The notes under the pieces were generated by a model. It was not told where the DNA came from, made no database searches, and saw nothing but the letters and a program-made list of their open reading frames with translations. Shown here piece by piece: positions 12,750-25,739 of a stretch of DNA of 64,000 nt. The stretch is from Glandiceps talaboti. Its lineage: Eukaryota > Hemichordata > Enteropneusta > Spengelidae. The position numbers and the translations under genes are program-made. The number at the start of each line of letters is the position of its first letter. Within the stretch, counting starts at the first letter, position 1. The stretch spans positions 15,123,342 through 15,187,341 of the forward strand of contig NC_135549.1 of assembly GCF_964340395.1 (NCBI RefSeq). The letters are read 5' to 3'.

Positions 12750-13091
12750 ATGGATGAGAGGATTGGGTACTTATTTTGGATTTTTAATTCATAAAACAAT
12801 TTTATCATGGCTTCCTACTTAGAAATCAATGTGAAACAACATTGGCAAGTCCTTGTTTGTAGCAGAATAAATTGCAAAAGATTAATAAATGACAAATGTT
12901 TGTTATTGTACGTACAATAACATACAATAACAATCTTTTTACACATTTGTTTAGCCTTTTGCGTATTGAGTTACAAACAGACTTGATCAATGTTGTTTTA
13001 TATTGAGTTTTCAAGTAGGAAACTATGATAGATTGTTTTATTAACTAAAAATGAAAAATATATACCCAATATCCTCATCCATATGGCCACT
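12750..13091. mobile_element. Fold-back MITE, copy B of a two-copy family
   Basis: The left side (TGGATGAG, GATTGGGTA, AAAACAATTTTATCATGG, TTCCTACTT) is mirrored in reverse complement at the right end, which closes with CATATGGCCACT. The arms are about 100 bp. The same sequence occurs at 14677-15184. The left tip is eroded here. There is no coding capacity. Confidence 0.7.
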
Positions 13092-13104
13092 AGAATTTTG
13101 AAGG

Positions 13105-13720
13105 TTGAAGGTAGGCCTAATTATTCGTCCCCGGAAGGGGGAACTATTACAATGGGCTCTGTCCGTTCGTCCGTAGTACGTCATTTCTCATACATGCAAT
13201 ATCCAATTTCTTTCAAACCTGGCACAAAGGTGGCATATCATATGGGACATATGTACGTCACTTGAAGAAAAGAATTATACACACGCATTATCTTTGTTGC
13301 TCATATCACTTTTACTGAATGGCAGCCATATTTGCAGTTAAAAATCAATATTTTCTACGTAACTCAAAAACTGTAACACAGAGATTCTAATAAAGCTTCT
13401 ACCCCATATTATCAGATGCAAGCTATCTTTTGAGACATTGACCCTTTTGACCTTCAGGGTCATTTGTCAAAATCAAGCCAATTCCCGCCTATCACAGACT
13501 CATTGTAGAATTTACATATTGTCAATTCTTTGAAATCATGTTTACAAGTAATATGCCTTGACCTGGATCTTCAGGTTCAATCACAATTTCCTACATTATC
13601 ACAGACACTTTTTAGTATTTATTTGTTGCCACCATTCATTCTTTAAAAATCATATCTCTACTCAGTCACATAAAAGTTAATGTATTTGAGGGGACGTGTC
13701 TTTTATGAAGACTTGTTCTA
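13105..13720. repeat. Probable dispersed non-coding repeat
   Basis: The stretch contains the CCGTTCGTCCGT phrase and a TTTCAAACCTGGCACAAAGG segment, a pattern I associate with dispersed repeats of marine invertebrates. Two internal blocks, each with a GACCT..TTCAGG core followed by TATCACAGAC, are related to each other at about 13450-13500 and 13560-13606. A short in-frame ORF (13083-13265) is not a gene. Confidence 0.4.
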
Positions 13721-14676
13721 TTTATCATGAGTTTTGAAAGTGAGAAATTTAATATCATAATCACATTTGTGCTCTCATTTTTGGGGCATATCAAAATTAT
13801 ATTGAATTATAATATGCATAATTTACTTAAGAATCAGTCACATTCAGCATAAAGTGACGACGATGTACAGCTTCGGTTTGGGTTTCCAAGGTAACGGGGT
13901 TCTTCTTCAACTCGTTCACGTCGCCCTGTGAGAGCTTATGCGACGCGTTCTGTATAACCGTAGCATGTTGTCAGAGCTCATATCTGTGCCTCTCTTTATA
14001 TGTAAAGTTAAACGTAGCTGATAGCAGCTCATCGATTTCCAGGAGAAAATTAATCAAGTTGACGTGCTACATTTGTGTGAGCAGGAATAGCAGTTCATTT
14101 GTATACAACACTGCCATCGCATTCAAGTAGCACTGACTGGCTATTCTGCATACAGTACCTCTCTCTAAAAAGGTAGGTAAGTCGTTTCTTATCTTCATAT
14201 GAAGGATATACAAATTGTTAGAGTGAAGATAGACAGTGGGAGAAGTCCACTGTCTATGCAGTAACTTAACTTTACAAAAAATGATAACCCCAGAGTGAAT
14301 TCCATTCTAATTAAATTATTTCACCTAATTCAAAATAATTTCTTTCCCAAATGGCAAGTCACGGGAAAGCGTAAACTTTAAGGTCAATCCAAAATAATTT
14401 GTCACGTAGTCTTAGTTAGAGGTTCCAAGTATTACTCGTACGCTATTGCGAAATTCCTGAAAGCGGTGAAATTGAACTAGTAATACTAGCTCTAACTTCA
14501 TTATGGTGGAGAAATGGTAAACAACTGTATCCAATGTTACAAATCAATCACTGAATGTGTTAGGTTCCATAATGATTTGGCTTTCATAAAAATGAACGGT
14601 ATTTATATTTAACATTTCATTAAGATGAATGACTTTCGGTTCTTAATTCAAAAAGAAAGAAGTAATATATGTTCAA

Positions 14677-15184
<508 letters not shown>

Positions 15185-16620
15185 TTAATGTCTCCAAAAA
15201 AAAGAAAAAAAGGGTTCCACTGTTCGCCTTACAACAGTACCAACATACACCGTATATGGTGTCGGTTCCTCTCCATCTTTCCGCGTTATCTCTGATGAAG
15301 TATTTATTGGCAAGTTGTTAGTAATAAAACAATCACTTAACCTCATAGACTCTTGTGCTATCGTAAAACTCATCGTTCATTAACTAATAGAATCATTTCC
15401 ATTATTTACGTGATTGCTTACGTCATTGGACTAATCGCCTAGACTATCTTCTCGCTGTTGGATATAAATCAGATAGAACTGCATTGGCGTACACAATAAT
15501 CAGACGTACGACAACTCGAGAGTTTTTTTTGACACGTTGACCGCTGAGTGTATTTGACTGTTTAGATAATCAACCAGATACCATGATGGCGGAAGAAAGC
15601 TGAAAATTACTACAGAATAACGGGATAGTTTATTCAATATTCTTGGTCTTAAAACATCAATAACTGTAATTTCGGACATCGGTTATAATTTGACATCCAT
15701 AGATCTGGACTAGATAAATAAGATCATTGAAGATAACTTCAGGCTCATAATTAAAACAAAATCTAAAAATTGCAGCTTTTCTTACATTAGCCAAATATCA
15801 CACGGTGAAAATGTGGCCTTGGTCAATGCTAGACTTTGAGACTAGCTAGAAACGACTTTGTCTCGCCATTCCATGAATTCAATGTATATCAAGGGATTCC
15901 GTAGAATTCTCTGTCAAAAACCCTTGTAGTTTGTGGATCCATCAATTTATCATGGCTTTTTACAGCTTTCAGACAGCATGAATAGAGTAATCTAATCCCA
16001 CACAAATATTGTGTACGTGTCATGGAATATGGCTGAACCCCGAGGGACAAGGCATGAAACTTTTTAGTATCACATTGTCGATCTAAGATGAAAATGAAAT
16101 GTGCTGACAAGGTTACTATTATAGCGAGCATACACCAGAATTGCCCAATGGCAACGCTGTAGTCTGACTGTCTGAGTACCTTTCTCCCACTCACTTGTAT
16201 AAAATACGAGATATTTATCAGTTTTGGCTGCTTAACTGACGAATAAAGACCGATATCAATAGTTATTAGAATTTGATGAAACTTATAATCGATACTAAAG
16301 GTTATAATAGTCGGTTTGGGTTAATGGATGACTCTTACAGGGGTAGATCTGTGTATTTTATTTTTTGTACACGGGAAGTGTATAAAACATTAACCTGGTT
16401 TTTATTTTATTTTCAGTGACGTTTAATTTCCGAAAGATCAGTAAAAGCACCTGTAATAAAAAAAACTTTATTCCAGTCTCTTCCTCAAGCAGTGAAATAA
16501 ACCTGACAGTTTTTTTTTCCAGAAATCAAACTGAACACAGTAAACTATTGATTCAATCCCATTGGTTACTGTATATTTCTCTACAGAAATGTTAGTTGAT
16601 AATGAAATAAACGGTAGAAT
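15185..16620. other. No gene seen
   Basis: Non-coding AT-rich sequence. The ORFs here have no recognisable domains or supporting splice structure. Confidence 0.4.
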
Positions 16621-16626
16621 AATTGC

Positions 16627-16628
16627 TT

Positions 16629-16687
<59 letters not shown>

Positions 16688-16690
16688 TTT
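16627..16690. repeat. (TTTA)n microsatellite
   Basis: A tetranucleotide array of about 16 units. Confidence 0.95.
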
Positions 16691-16943
16691 GTCTAGTTAC
16701 AACCTGACCAATATTGCTGTGTCTTGGATTCTTTGTAAAAAGGTGACAGGGATATTGGTTAATTCATAAACTTACTACCGAAGGAGTATAGTTTTGTTTG
16801 TTTTTGTAAAAATCACGTTTTAGTATTTCTTGTCACTTTATGCCTGATACTATATGGCCAGATATTGAAACTACTAGTGCTTTGAGGTACGGCACCATTT
16901 TAGTCAAAGCATACCCAAGAACTCACCTGTATGACAAACACTG

Positions 16944-16944
<1 letters not shown>

Positions 16945-17003
<59 letters not shown>

Positions 17004-17076
17004 ACACGCACGTACACACATACATACATACATACACACACACGCACGCACGCACGCACACGCACGCACGCACACA
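16945..17076. repeat. Compound (CA)n / (CATA)n / (CGCA)n microsatellite
   Basis: A CA tract passes into CATA and then CGCA units. His/Thr or Val/Cys repeat ORFs across it are artefacts. Confidence 0.95.
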
Positions 17077-17655
17077 TTGTACCATGCTAGTCTCTGACAT
17101 GGTAGTCAATTTATTACCTGCTTGTCTATAGGCTGAATGGCTATGACGCCATGAAATACGGTGCCATTGCCAGCCTGATCTATCATTTATGTCTCTAGCT
17201 CTAGACTACGTAGAGTAAAACGAAGTTCCAATAAATTATATCCCGAAGTAAAATATCGATTTACATGTAACTCAGAAACTTCGTGAAACTCTCATCAATA
17301 CCTTTTAATCTCTGATAAATATTCGTATAAAGTCATTCCGTGTTATAAGTGTGTTTATGAGTAATCGACAGAGAATCGACAAGTTGCTTAGATTACTTTC
17401 ATCTTCCCTCGATAAGTATCGTCTCTAATGAATGTCTTGATGTTTGTGTAAATCCCCAGTCATGACCATCGATTTGCGTCTTTTAGCTGTCCCCCATGTG
17501 TGCTTTGATCTGCCCCCCCCCGTGTGTGATTTGGTCGTCCACAGAAAGTCAATATCACAAAGTAGATGTACATCAGGAAGGATTTGTATAGATAGTCACT
17601 GCTGTCTACTTTAATAATTCTGCCGTTCCTCGTCTTTGATACATGTAGTACTCAT

Positions 17656-17656
17656 G

Positions 17657-17711
<55 letters not shown>

Positions 17712-17714
17712 TAG
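17656..17714. repeat. (GACA)n microsatellite
   Basis: A tetranucleotide array of about 14 units. Confidence 0.95.
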
Positions 17715-18416
17715 ATCTTTAAAAATACAAAGAGTTTTAAGACAAAGATATTAGGGTGGAAATGATGTTATCACTGGAGGTTTTACCGGAAACGTTTGTA
17801 GGAAATCCCCCAAATGGCCAAGCACACGTCAAATGCAGAAGGGCTTCTTTATAAGATTTCTAAGTTGAGTATGTTGCTGAGGTGACATTCTATCACCCAA
17901 AAATCCTGTGTCAGTTCATAGCAGTAATCGACACAAGTTTAGGAGACTGAAATAAGTATGACGGCATTTTTTCCCTCTTAATCATATTTACAATTGTCTA
18001 TTGTGGTTAATAAGGAATAATGTACATGTAACCACATTGTGATCATCACAGTATTAGCAGGAAAAACGTCAGCAACTTTTCAACCGGAACAAGAACAGAA
18101 AGCAATTGTTTTCCCAGTGTCTGCACGAAGTTCCTGTTATGCTATCATGCAGCGACAATTTTGGCTTTAAAATGTTACATTTTATGTAATGCGTGATTTC
18201 AGAAAAAAAAACCATCACAACGACTCCCTTGATTTATTTGATGAGGACATGTGTCTACGAGACGTACACTGGAAGTAAAGATGAATCTTATCATTTTTGA
18301 GGGACATTAAAAGTAGGTTACAGGAAGATAAGCTTGTAAATGATATGACTATTCAAATCTGATACCTCTCTCTATCTGCAATGCTTCAAGATCAAATTTC
18401 ATGTTTTCACTGTCTG

Positions 18417-18785
18417 CTTAGGCCTAATAAAAAAAAATTGTGTGGTTCCGAATACGCTCAATTTTAGAATAGGTGGGTATATTTTATTATATATATATTT
18501 TTCTGTGCGGGTGTCTAGTTCAAATTTCCCATTGCTTTCCAAATAATCTCCGTGTTGTTTATTTCTTCCCATCAGATGTACAGCCATTACAGATTGGAAG
18601 AACAGTTTTATTTTGCCTTTTTAAGTTGATGCAAGTTTTCGCATCCACTATTTCTCGTGACACTTCCCAATTTTGCGATTTTATTATTTTTTTCTCGAAT
18701 ACGGAAAAAAAAGTTTAGGATCGACAGTGGAAAGCTAGGTGGGGTCGGGTAACCGTAACCAAATAATAATTCTTTTAGGCCTTAT
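18417..18785. mobile_element. MITE-like element with TAGGCCTAATAA-type ends
   Basis: It begins TTAGGCCTAATAAAAAAAA and ends, in reverse complement, TAAGGCCTAAAAGAATTATT. A GGTTCCG/GGTTACGG block lies inside each end. A related segment occurs at 25598-25737, sharing ATTCCG, a CTCAATTTTAGAA block and AGGTGG on the left and CACTGTCGA on the right. The two copies support a dispersed, short inverted-repeat element. Confidence 0.55.
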
Positions 18786-18789
18786 TTTG

Positions 18790-21140
18790 CGATTATCTGA
18801 TATGCACGGATCTCCTGAATATTCACAATTCATTCAATAATGTAATGTTCCACCAGATATCAGTTCTCTGCATCCACTATTCATCTATAGGGCCGCGGGG
18901 ATCCTCTTTGTACAGCATCCAATTAATCAAGTAGTTATTTATTGATAGAAATGGTGCATCATGTATGGGAACACACAATGAACTCGATTGTCTGTAAAGG
19001 TAGAAAGTTCACATTACAACTGTTGACACATTGTACTGATGCGAGACGCACGTGAAGGCGTCTGAAATACTACAAGAACCACCCGTTTTGTCATGTTACA
19101 CCACCGGAATTGAAAGTTATCTATGTATTGTGCTTTATAGGGACTGAGTAGACTATTAAGGCTGTAGCTTACGTAATGATCTCAAAGAATAATAAAGTTC
19201 ATTTCAAAAATTCATTAAATATCTTATTTCAGAATGGACGTCTGCTTTGATGGTTAAAAGAAACTTTTAAAAAGAAGACTTGTTATTTGCGTAATGAACT
19301 GAAAATTTAAATCGATTTTATTAAAGTTTACTAGCTACGTCTAGATTAGTAAACGGTGAGAGAGATGAGAGATGAGAGAGAGAGAGAGAGATGCAATGTT
19401 TTGTCTTCGGTGTTACGACATCCACGAAATTTTGATTGGTATAAAATAACGTGATATTTGTGTCGAGGGAAAATGGAAAAAAAATAATTTTTTAAACAAA
19501 TGGATCGATTTGATGTGCATGTACAAAATTAGATTATTTTGCCAGTCTATCTACTATATATTCAACGTAATGAAATAACTGTTAAGCGTTGATGTTTGTT
19601 GTGATCAAATTATGGAACAACACCTATTTAGACAGGACATAACGATTGATAGAATAACTATAGTAATGAATTGAGGCAACAACAGAAGAATTTAATTGTT
19701 AAATTTACGCAATGCGACTGACAGACACAAACTAAAGAAATTATTGTGCCATGCATCTAAGTTACATAAATATATTAAAGTGTTGCCATGGTAATCTGGA
19801 TACAACAACCCTGTAATAAAGACATTGTAAACCATCAGAAAGTCTCGAAAATGTACATATAAGTTTACATAAATCAAACACTGTGGTATGTCCCTTATCA
19901 TCATCCGCACTACTGTACTGTACATGTAATCATGCCAAAGTCAGGAAGTATTCTGTGATTGTTCAGGAACTGGCGAAGGAATAAAACTTGTCCTTTACAC
20001 GTGCGAGCCCACATACAAATTACTCATTTTAAAGATGTAATTAAAAACTTCGTGGTGATTGAATTTACAATACATTTCTCTAAAAAGACAACATTTATAA
20101 CATGAAATGTGTTGGGATTACAAGCCCTTCCTCTGCCAGCTATCTATGCAACACAATATTAATTTAGAAGTTTCGTTTTTTTGTCGACACTGTTTCTGTT
20201 GAATAAAAGACTCTTACTAATATTATAGTATGATAGAATGATTAATTAAGAGTATGATTTCCCTTGATAATTCGAACAAACTAATGTCTCAATCTACAAA
20301 CGTATTACATTAACTGATTATAGGAAATCGCTTTACAATTTGTAAGAAAGATGTAGTGTTGGCCTACGTGTGTATGACACCCTGCAGCTAGATAGAGAAG
20401 GCAAGCAAATTTAGATGCATTTTCAAGAGTTGTATCTGATAAGCTATTCATCAACGTTAACAGGGTCAACATAACAGGCCAACGTTGGCAGGGTAAATTG
20501 AGTGGAAGGAGCATTAAGGAAGACATGTGTATATGGAGTGTGTGTTGTTGCAATAGTCATACAAATGACTACTATGCAGTAATAAATTTGTAGTGGATTG
20601 CTATACTGCACGGGTGTCCGACATTGGAAAATGGAGGGGAAATCCCTTTCAGGAGAATGCATGGGGTTTTCTTTCCGGTTAGCAATCTATTATTAGCAAT
20701 ATTGACTTGAAACGATCTGACCTGATATATGACTGAACTTTAGCGTATGTTGCCGTAAGTCAAACAGAACACACACTATATTTCTGATGATTTCAATACT
20801 GACAAAAATATGGCTGATGTGGGATAGCTATCCGGAAGTGGTTTCCAGTTGAATTTAATACATGGTAAATGGCTGATGACTTCCTAGTGAGATCATACAC
20901 TGAATAAATCTCTGTAACTTGACAATTCTCTTCTGCTAGTGTCAGTATTTGACGAACTCTTTGCATTAACAATAATTCATTTAGATCACACTCTTAATTT
21001 TTTGACACGCGTTAAATTTCGCAGCCGAGGAGGTTTCTAAAATCTGTACAAATGTTAAAAATGTTTAATTTTGACATGTAGTTTACCACTGTATGCTAAA
21101 ACGTCACACATGATGTTACACAGGTCTAGCTATAAACAAA
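18790..21140. other. No gene seen
   Basis: AT-rich non-coding sequence with a short GA tract at about 19370-19392. No recognisable exon, RNA or transposon was found. Confidence 0.4.
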
Positions 21141-21142
21141 AG

Positions 21143-21273
21143 ATACATACATACATACATACATACATACATACATACATACATACATGCATGCATACAT
21201 ACATGCATGCATGCATGCATACATACATACATACATACATACATACATACATACATACATACATACATACATA
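21143..21273. repeat. (ATAC)n microsatellite with ATGC interruptions
   Basis: An array of CATA units with two CATGCATG interruptions. Confidence 0.95.
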
Positions 21274-23210
21274 GAAGAACAACCCAATCAATGCCTTGTT
21301 GAAAAGAGACCCCGTCCCTTCAAAGAACAATGACAAAGTATATGACGAAGGGTTTGAGTGTAAATTTAACATAAATCTCTACATAATTGTAATCTGTTTA
21401 TATGAAAAGCACATTTATTTACATGTATATATGTTTTGAAAAAACAACACATTTTCACATAAGATTTTAAAAAATCTTGTTAACTAAGCTTGTGCCACTT
21501 TACAAGAAAGACGATATAGGATATAACTTTAAAACGGATCCATCGCCATTAGTAATAGTGTTATTAGGATCCCTGGGAAAACTTCGAAATGGCAAAGTCA
21601 TACATACAGCATATGCCGGATTTCAAAAATAATGGTGACCATTACTATTAGAGACGTAACCTTAAGTACAGCTTTATGGACGAATGTATGGGAACAATCT
21701 TCATCATCTGACATGACAGTAAAATCTTCATTGCCTCTAACTGAAATAATCGTATATAGATTTGCCGATACATTCTGAAGAAGCAGCTTGAGGGGCTAGC
21801 CATAAACTGCTATAAGTCGGCGACATAAAAACCAACTGTACAATGCAATGTAACGAGTTTGATAGAGGATGTAATTTCCTTTCCTCATACACCAACATAA
21901 TTGCAATTTATTTCGGATCAGAAGGTATTAGTGGACTGGTATTAGGCCTCAATAAATACCTTGCATGATAAAGAATTACAAGATAAAGAATGTGAATCAC
22001 CCCCCCCCCCCGCCAAGAAAACGTGATTGAAAACGTCGTATATATCTGTTCGACCATCAAGTGATTGGAAAATGAGAATGCACGAACTATTTGTATATAT
22101 AAGCAATGTGTTGTCTCCACTCTGTGTTCAAGTCCAAGACCATAGGTCAATAAATATGGATCGTCATCAATAAAGTTGACATGATTTTGAAGTCTAAAAA
22201 AGTTATCCATTACTTATGTAATGTGAATTGGCACATTCACTTTGAGAGTTTAATATCCCTTGTGAAATAGCATCTTGCCTATAATGAATAGCGGTTTTAA
22301 AATCAAATGATCGAGTGCTGATCACAATTCTAATTTCCCTAATGCATATATACCTATATTCTAGAGGTGTCGGAAACTAGTTGTCAATTTGTACAATTTG
22401 AAAAATAGGTCGGACTTGGTGGTTTCATGTCAGAGGAAGAAGTATAAAAAATTCTTTACTATTAAGATAATTGATACACAGAGGTGTATTCAATAACTGA
22501 TTATAACGTCAAAATGTATAATTGTGAGTAAGTTTACATAAAGGTTACAACTCTTATGTCAACCCATAACACCAAAGTAAAGCATTTTCTGTATGTACCG
22601 CAATCGTCTATAGCACCCATATCAATAATGCAAATAAACCAATTGAAACAGTATACCTTTACACTTGATATGAATGCTATAAACGAGTGTAGCGGATAGA
22701 GAAAGTGCATTACTTCAGTGTAAATCATGCACTATATATAAGACCAGGACAGTTGCAATGTTATATGTTCAATCATCGCTATACTAGTGGATATACTCTC
22801 ACAGGATTAAAACTGAAATCTGTCTTTACATAGCTTATTTATATGCAAATGTGGAACTTATTAAAATACCCCAGGTTTACAACACCTTTAGTATGTATAT
22901 GCCCATTAGGATGGGAACGCAGAGGAAAACGATGTTTTGTTGACGAGACGAATCTCTCTACAGTGCCAGTGATATGTAATCACTGTAATTGTCAAATATC
23001 TATTTTTAAAATTAAAAATATGATGCTGAAGCAATAGAAGTTCTAAGTTGGAGACGGTTAGTATTAACACACGAAGATCGTTGATACATTGATTAAATGC
23101 ATATACCCACCTGATGAGTGTGACAAGCTATACTGGCCATAGGAAACAAATTTGTAGTGGAGAATCGAATGTAACGAAGTAACCAAGCCACCTTTTCTTC
23201 ATATCACCTT
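21274..23210. other. No confident gene; weak Cys-rich exon-like stretch near 22890-22960
   Basis: An open frame around 22890 reads CICPLGW and GKRCF, which recalls the first loop of EGF-like or C-type lectin domains. It follows an acceptor-like CCTTTAG, but has no clear donor and no further domain. The rest is non-coding. Confidence 0.2.
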
Positions 23211-23212
23211 TC

Positions 23213-23388
<176 letters not shown>

Positions 23389-23649
23389 TCAGTACATATC
23401 TATATGTACTGACCAACTTCCATTGTGGCGCCCATATCACGTGAAATGGAACCTTAGAATTTTTGAGCTTTTATAGTAGAACATCACTGACTGTACCGTT
23501 AGTCGTCCGATGATTGCGTAAGCATGAAACACTGTGTAACGGCTCCTGTGTATCTTACTTGATACTGTACTATTTTTAATAGTTATACCGCTCTACATGT
23601 ATATGTATTGAGCACTGTTTGCTCCAGTATAGACATATTGTATATGTTG

Positions 23650-23754
<105 letters not shown>

Positions 23755-24459
23755 TTAACATGAGTCCTTCTCAATCATTCGTATATGCCAAAATCCCCAA
23801 AGGATAAGCTTAACCTTTAATGCACAATCGATATGTAAGTATGTAAGCAAATGGTGCAAAGTACCAGGAGCAGATTAAAATATAATGATGGTTAAGATGG
23901 TTAATCCTGGTTTCAAATTTCAGATTAGAAAAGCTGTTGTTCTTGTTTTTTGATATCTAATGACTCATTACATATGCTAAAACGGATTGACCAATATGTA
24001 TGGATGCAATATCTGAAAAAAGACCTTTAGAAGGCCACAGTAAGTCATAAACTATGTATAGTTGCTTCCAGAAAAGTCGATGAATTCATCCCACTTTTTA
24101 GAGACAGTGACGTACTTTCATTTCCTTTCAAGAATGACATTCCTTGAATCTCATAAATGTTTGAGCTATTTCCTTTCAATTGCACTCTTTCTTTAATCAA
24201 CACATCTGAAAGCCAAAGGTAACATTAAAACTTTCATACTCACACATTACGGACATCTAAAAGACACCACCGGGATCAGCTTTACTTGTGATAACAATTT
24301 TGCCTGAGATGAAGCTTCTCTAGACGCTTTTATTTAATCTGATGTTCAACATAGCCTGTAGTTTCTTACATCCCTGCCCTATTATTACTTGTTTCCCACT
24401 AAGGTTTTGCTACAAAATGACGAGGGGAACATTTCACACCGTTAGTGTATATTAATAAT

Positions 24460-24610
24460 AAGATACTTTTGGTGACTTGATATTAAGAGTTATTATGTAA
24501 AACCTATCCACCTGATCGTGTTTTTGTTATATCGACGTCTCAAACTTGTAAAGATGTCTACAATGACATGAATTTCTTGTATGAGTTATTACTCTATGCT
24601 AGAAATGGCA
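24460..24610. repeat. Direct repeat, copy 1 (pair at 25117)
   Basis: It shares GATACTTTTGG, GACTTGATATTAAGAGTTA, TTATATCGACGTCT and ATTTCTTGTATGAG with 25117-25275. The copies differ by substitutions and a small indel. They flank the palindromes between them. Confidence 0.75.
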
Positions 24611-24680
24611 AATAACAATATCTGCAGTAGTAGAAGTAGAGTAGAGGATACCTGGTCATACGAGACATTACAGCTAAGTG

Positions 24681-24758
24681 AGTCAGAAGTGCGTTTATTT
24701 TTTCAAAAATAACAATTTTCATAAATGTTGTAAATATCAAGAAAACACACTTCTGACT
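24681..24758. repeat. Short palindrome with 16-bp arms
   Basis: AGTCAGAAGTGCGTTT at the left is mirrored by AAACACACTTCTGACT at the right with one mismatch. The core is AT-rich. It may be a small MITE. Confidence 0.65.
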
Positions 24759-24838
24759 AACACAGTGATTATGAAGTCTAGACTCTTCGTAGCGCTCGTA
24801 TACCTTACGACGGAGTATGGTTTGTATCTATCAGATTA

Positions 24839-25033
24839 AAATCTGATGTGTGAATTACAACTCGATTGCTTTATTTACCTCTATTTCCTTCGTAATACTG
24901 TCGTTTGTTTTCGATTTTGTTGTTTTGGAAGTGAACGCCCGCTCCCGGAACAACAAAATCGAAACCAAACAACAATATACGAAGGAAATAGAGGTAAATA
25001 AAGCAATCGAGTTGTAATTCACACACCAGATTT
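24839..25033. mobile_element. Long near-perfect palindrome, 90-bp arms (fold-back element)
   Basis: The left arm 24839-24928 and the right arm 24945-25033 are reverse complements with only a few differences (for example GAATTACAACTCGATTGC against GCAATCGAGTTGTAATTC). The spacer is 16 nt. It has no coding capacity. The near identity of the arms points to a recent fold-back MITE or an unstable cruciform. Confidence 0.85.
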
Positions 25034-25116
25034 GAACCGTGGGTTTTGTATGACTTGTATGTCTGTTCACAAACTCGAGTCGTTAGCTCTGTTTAGTGTA
25101 TATCAATCATTATGGA

Positions 25117-25275
25117 TAAGATACTTTTGGAGACTTGATATTAAGAGTTAGTATGTAATACCTGTTCACCTGGTCGTGTTTTGTTATATCGACGTCTAAG
25201 CACTTAAGCTGACATGTCAAGAAATCATCTACAATGGCATGGATTTCTTGTATGAGCCATGACTCTATACTATCC
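25117..25275. repeat. Direct repeat, copy 2 (pair at 24460)
   Basis: The second copy of the 150-bp unit described at 24460-24610. Confidence 0.75.
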
Positions 25276-25298
25276 GTAGGTAGGCATTATTTTAGGAG

Positions 25299-25382
25299 AA
25301 CCATCATCATGATGGTGCTGTTACAGTAGTAATTTGACTAATGCATTCTGAAATAAACAAGCACCATCATGACAAATGGTTT
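25299..25382. repeat. Palindrome with roughly 21-bp arms
   Basis: The left arm AACCATCATCATGATGGTGC is mirrored by GCACCATCATGACAAATGGTT, with few mismatches. It lies next to the 25117 repeat copy. Confidence 0.6.
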
Positions 25383-25597
25383 TTGCATTAGGGCATTACA
25401 GAAATATGAATACAGCACTATCCCCTCATAGTTCAGAAACAGGTGTTTAATTGTAGTATTAAAATCCTGCGTATATCGAGTTGTGTGTAACAGCCATTCT
25501 CAATGATAGGATGATATCCCAAGGTCATCATAACACTGAACGTGTTTAACTTGAAGAATGGCCTGGAAAGAAAATTAACTTTCTTTGTCAATGGTAA

Positions 25598-25737
25598 GAC
25601 CTAATAAAAAAATGTATGATTCCGGTTACACTCAATTTTAGAACAGGTGGATTAGGAAGATTTTTTATTTTAATTTATTATATTTTTTCCGACTCATAGT
25701 TACCTGACCCCCACCAAGTTTTTCACTGTCGACTAGG
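25598..25737. mobile_element. Shortened copy of the 18417 MITE-like family
   Basis: It starts TAAGACCTAATAAAAAAA and ends near CACTGTCGACTAGGG. It matches both end regions of the element at 18417-18785 but lacks most of the middle. Confidence 0.5.
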
Positions 25738-25739
25738 GT

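Noticed and set aside
22843-23037. EGF-like or C-type-lectin-like Cys stretch
   Set aside because: Too few conserved cysteines, no donor and no neighbouring domain exon. Noted only as a weak exon-like stretch.
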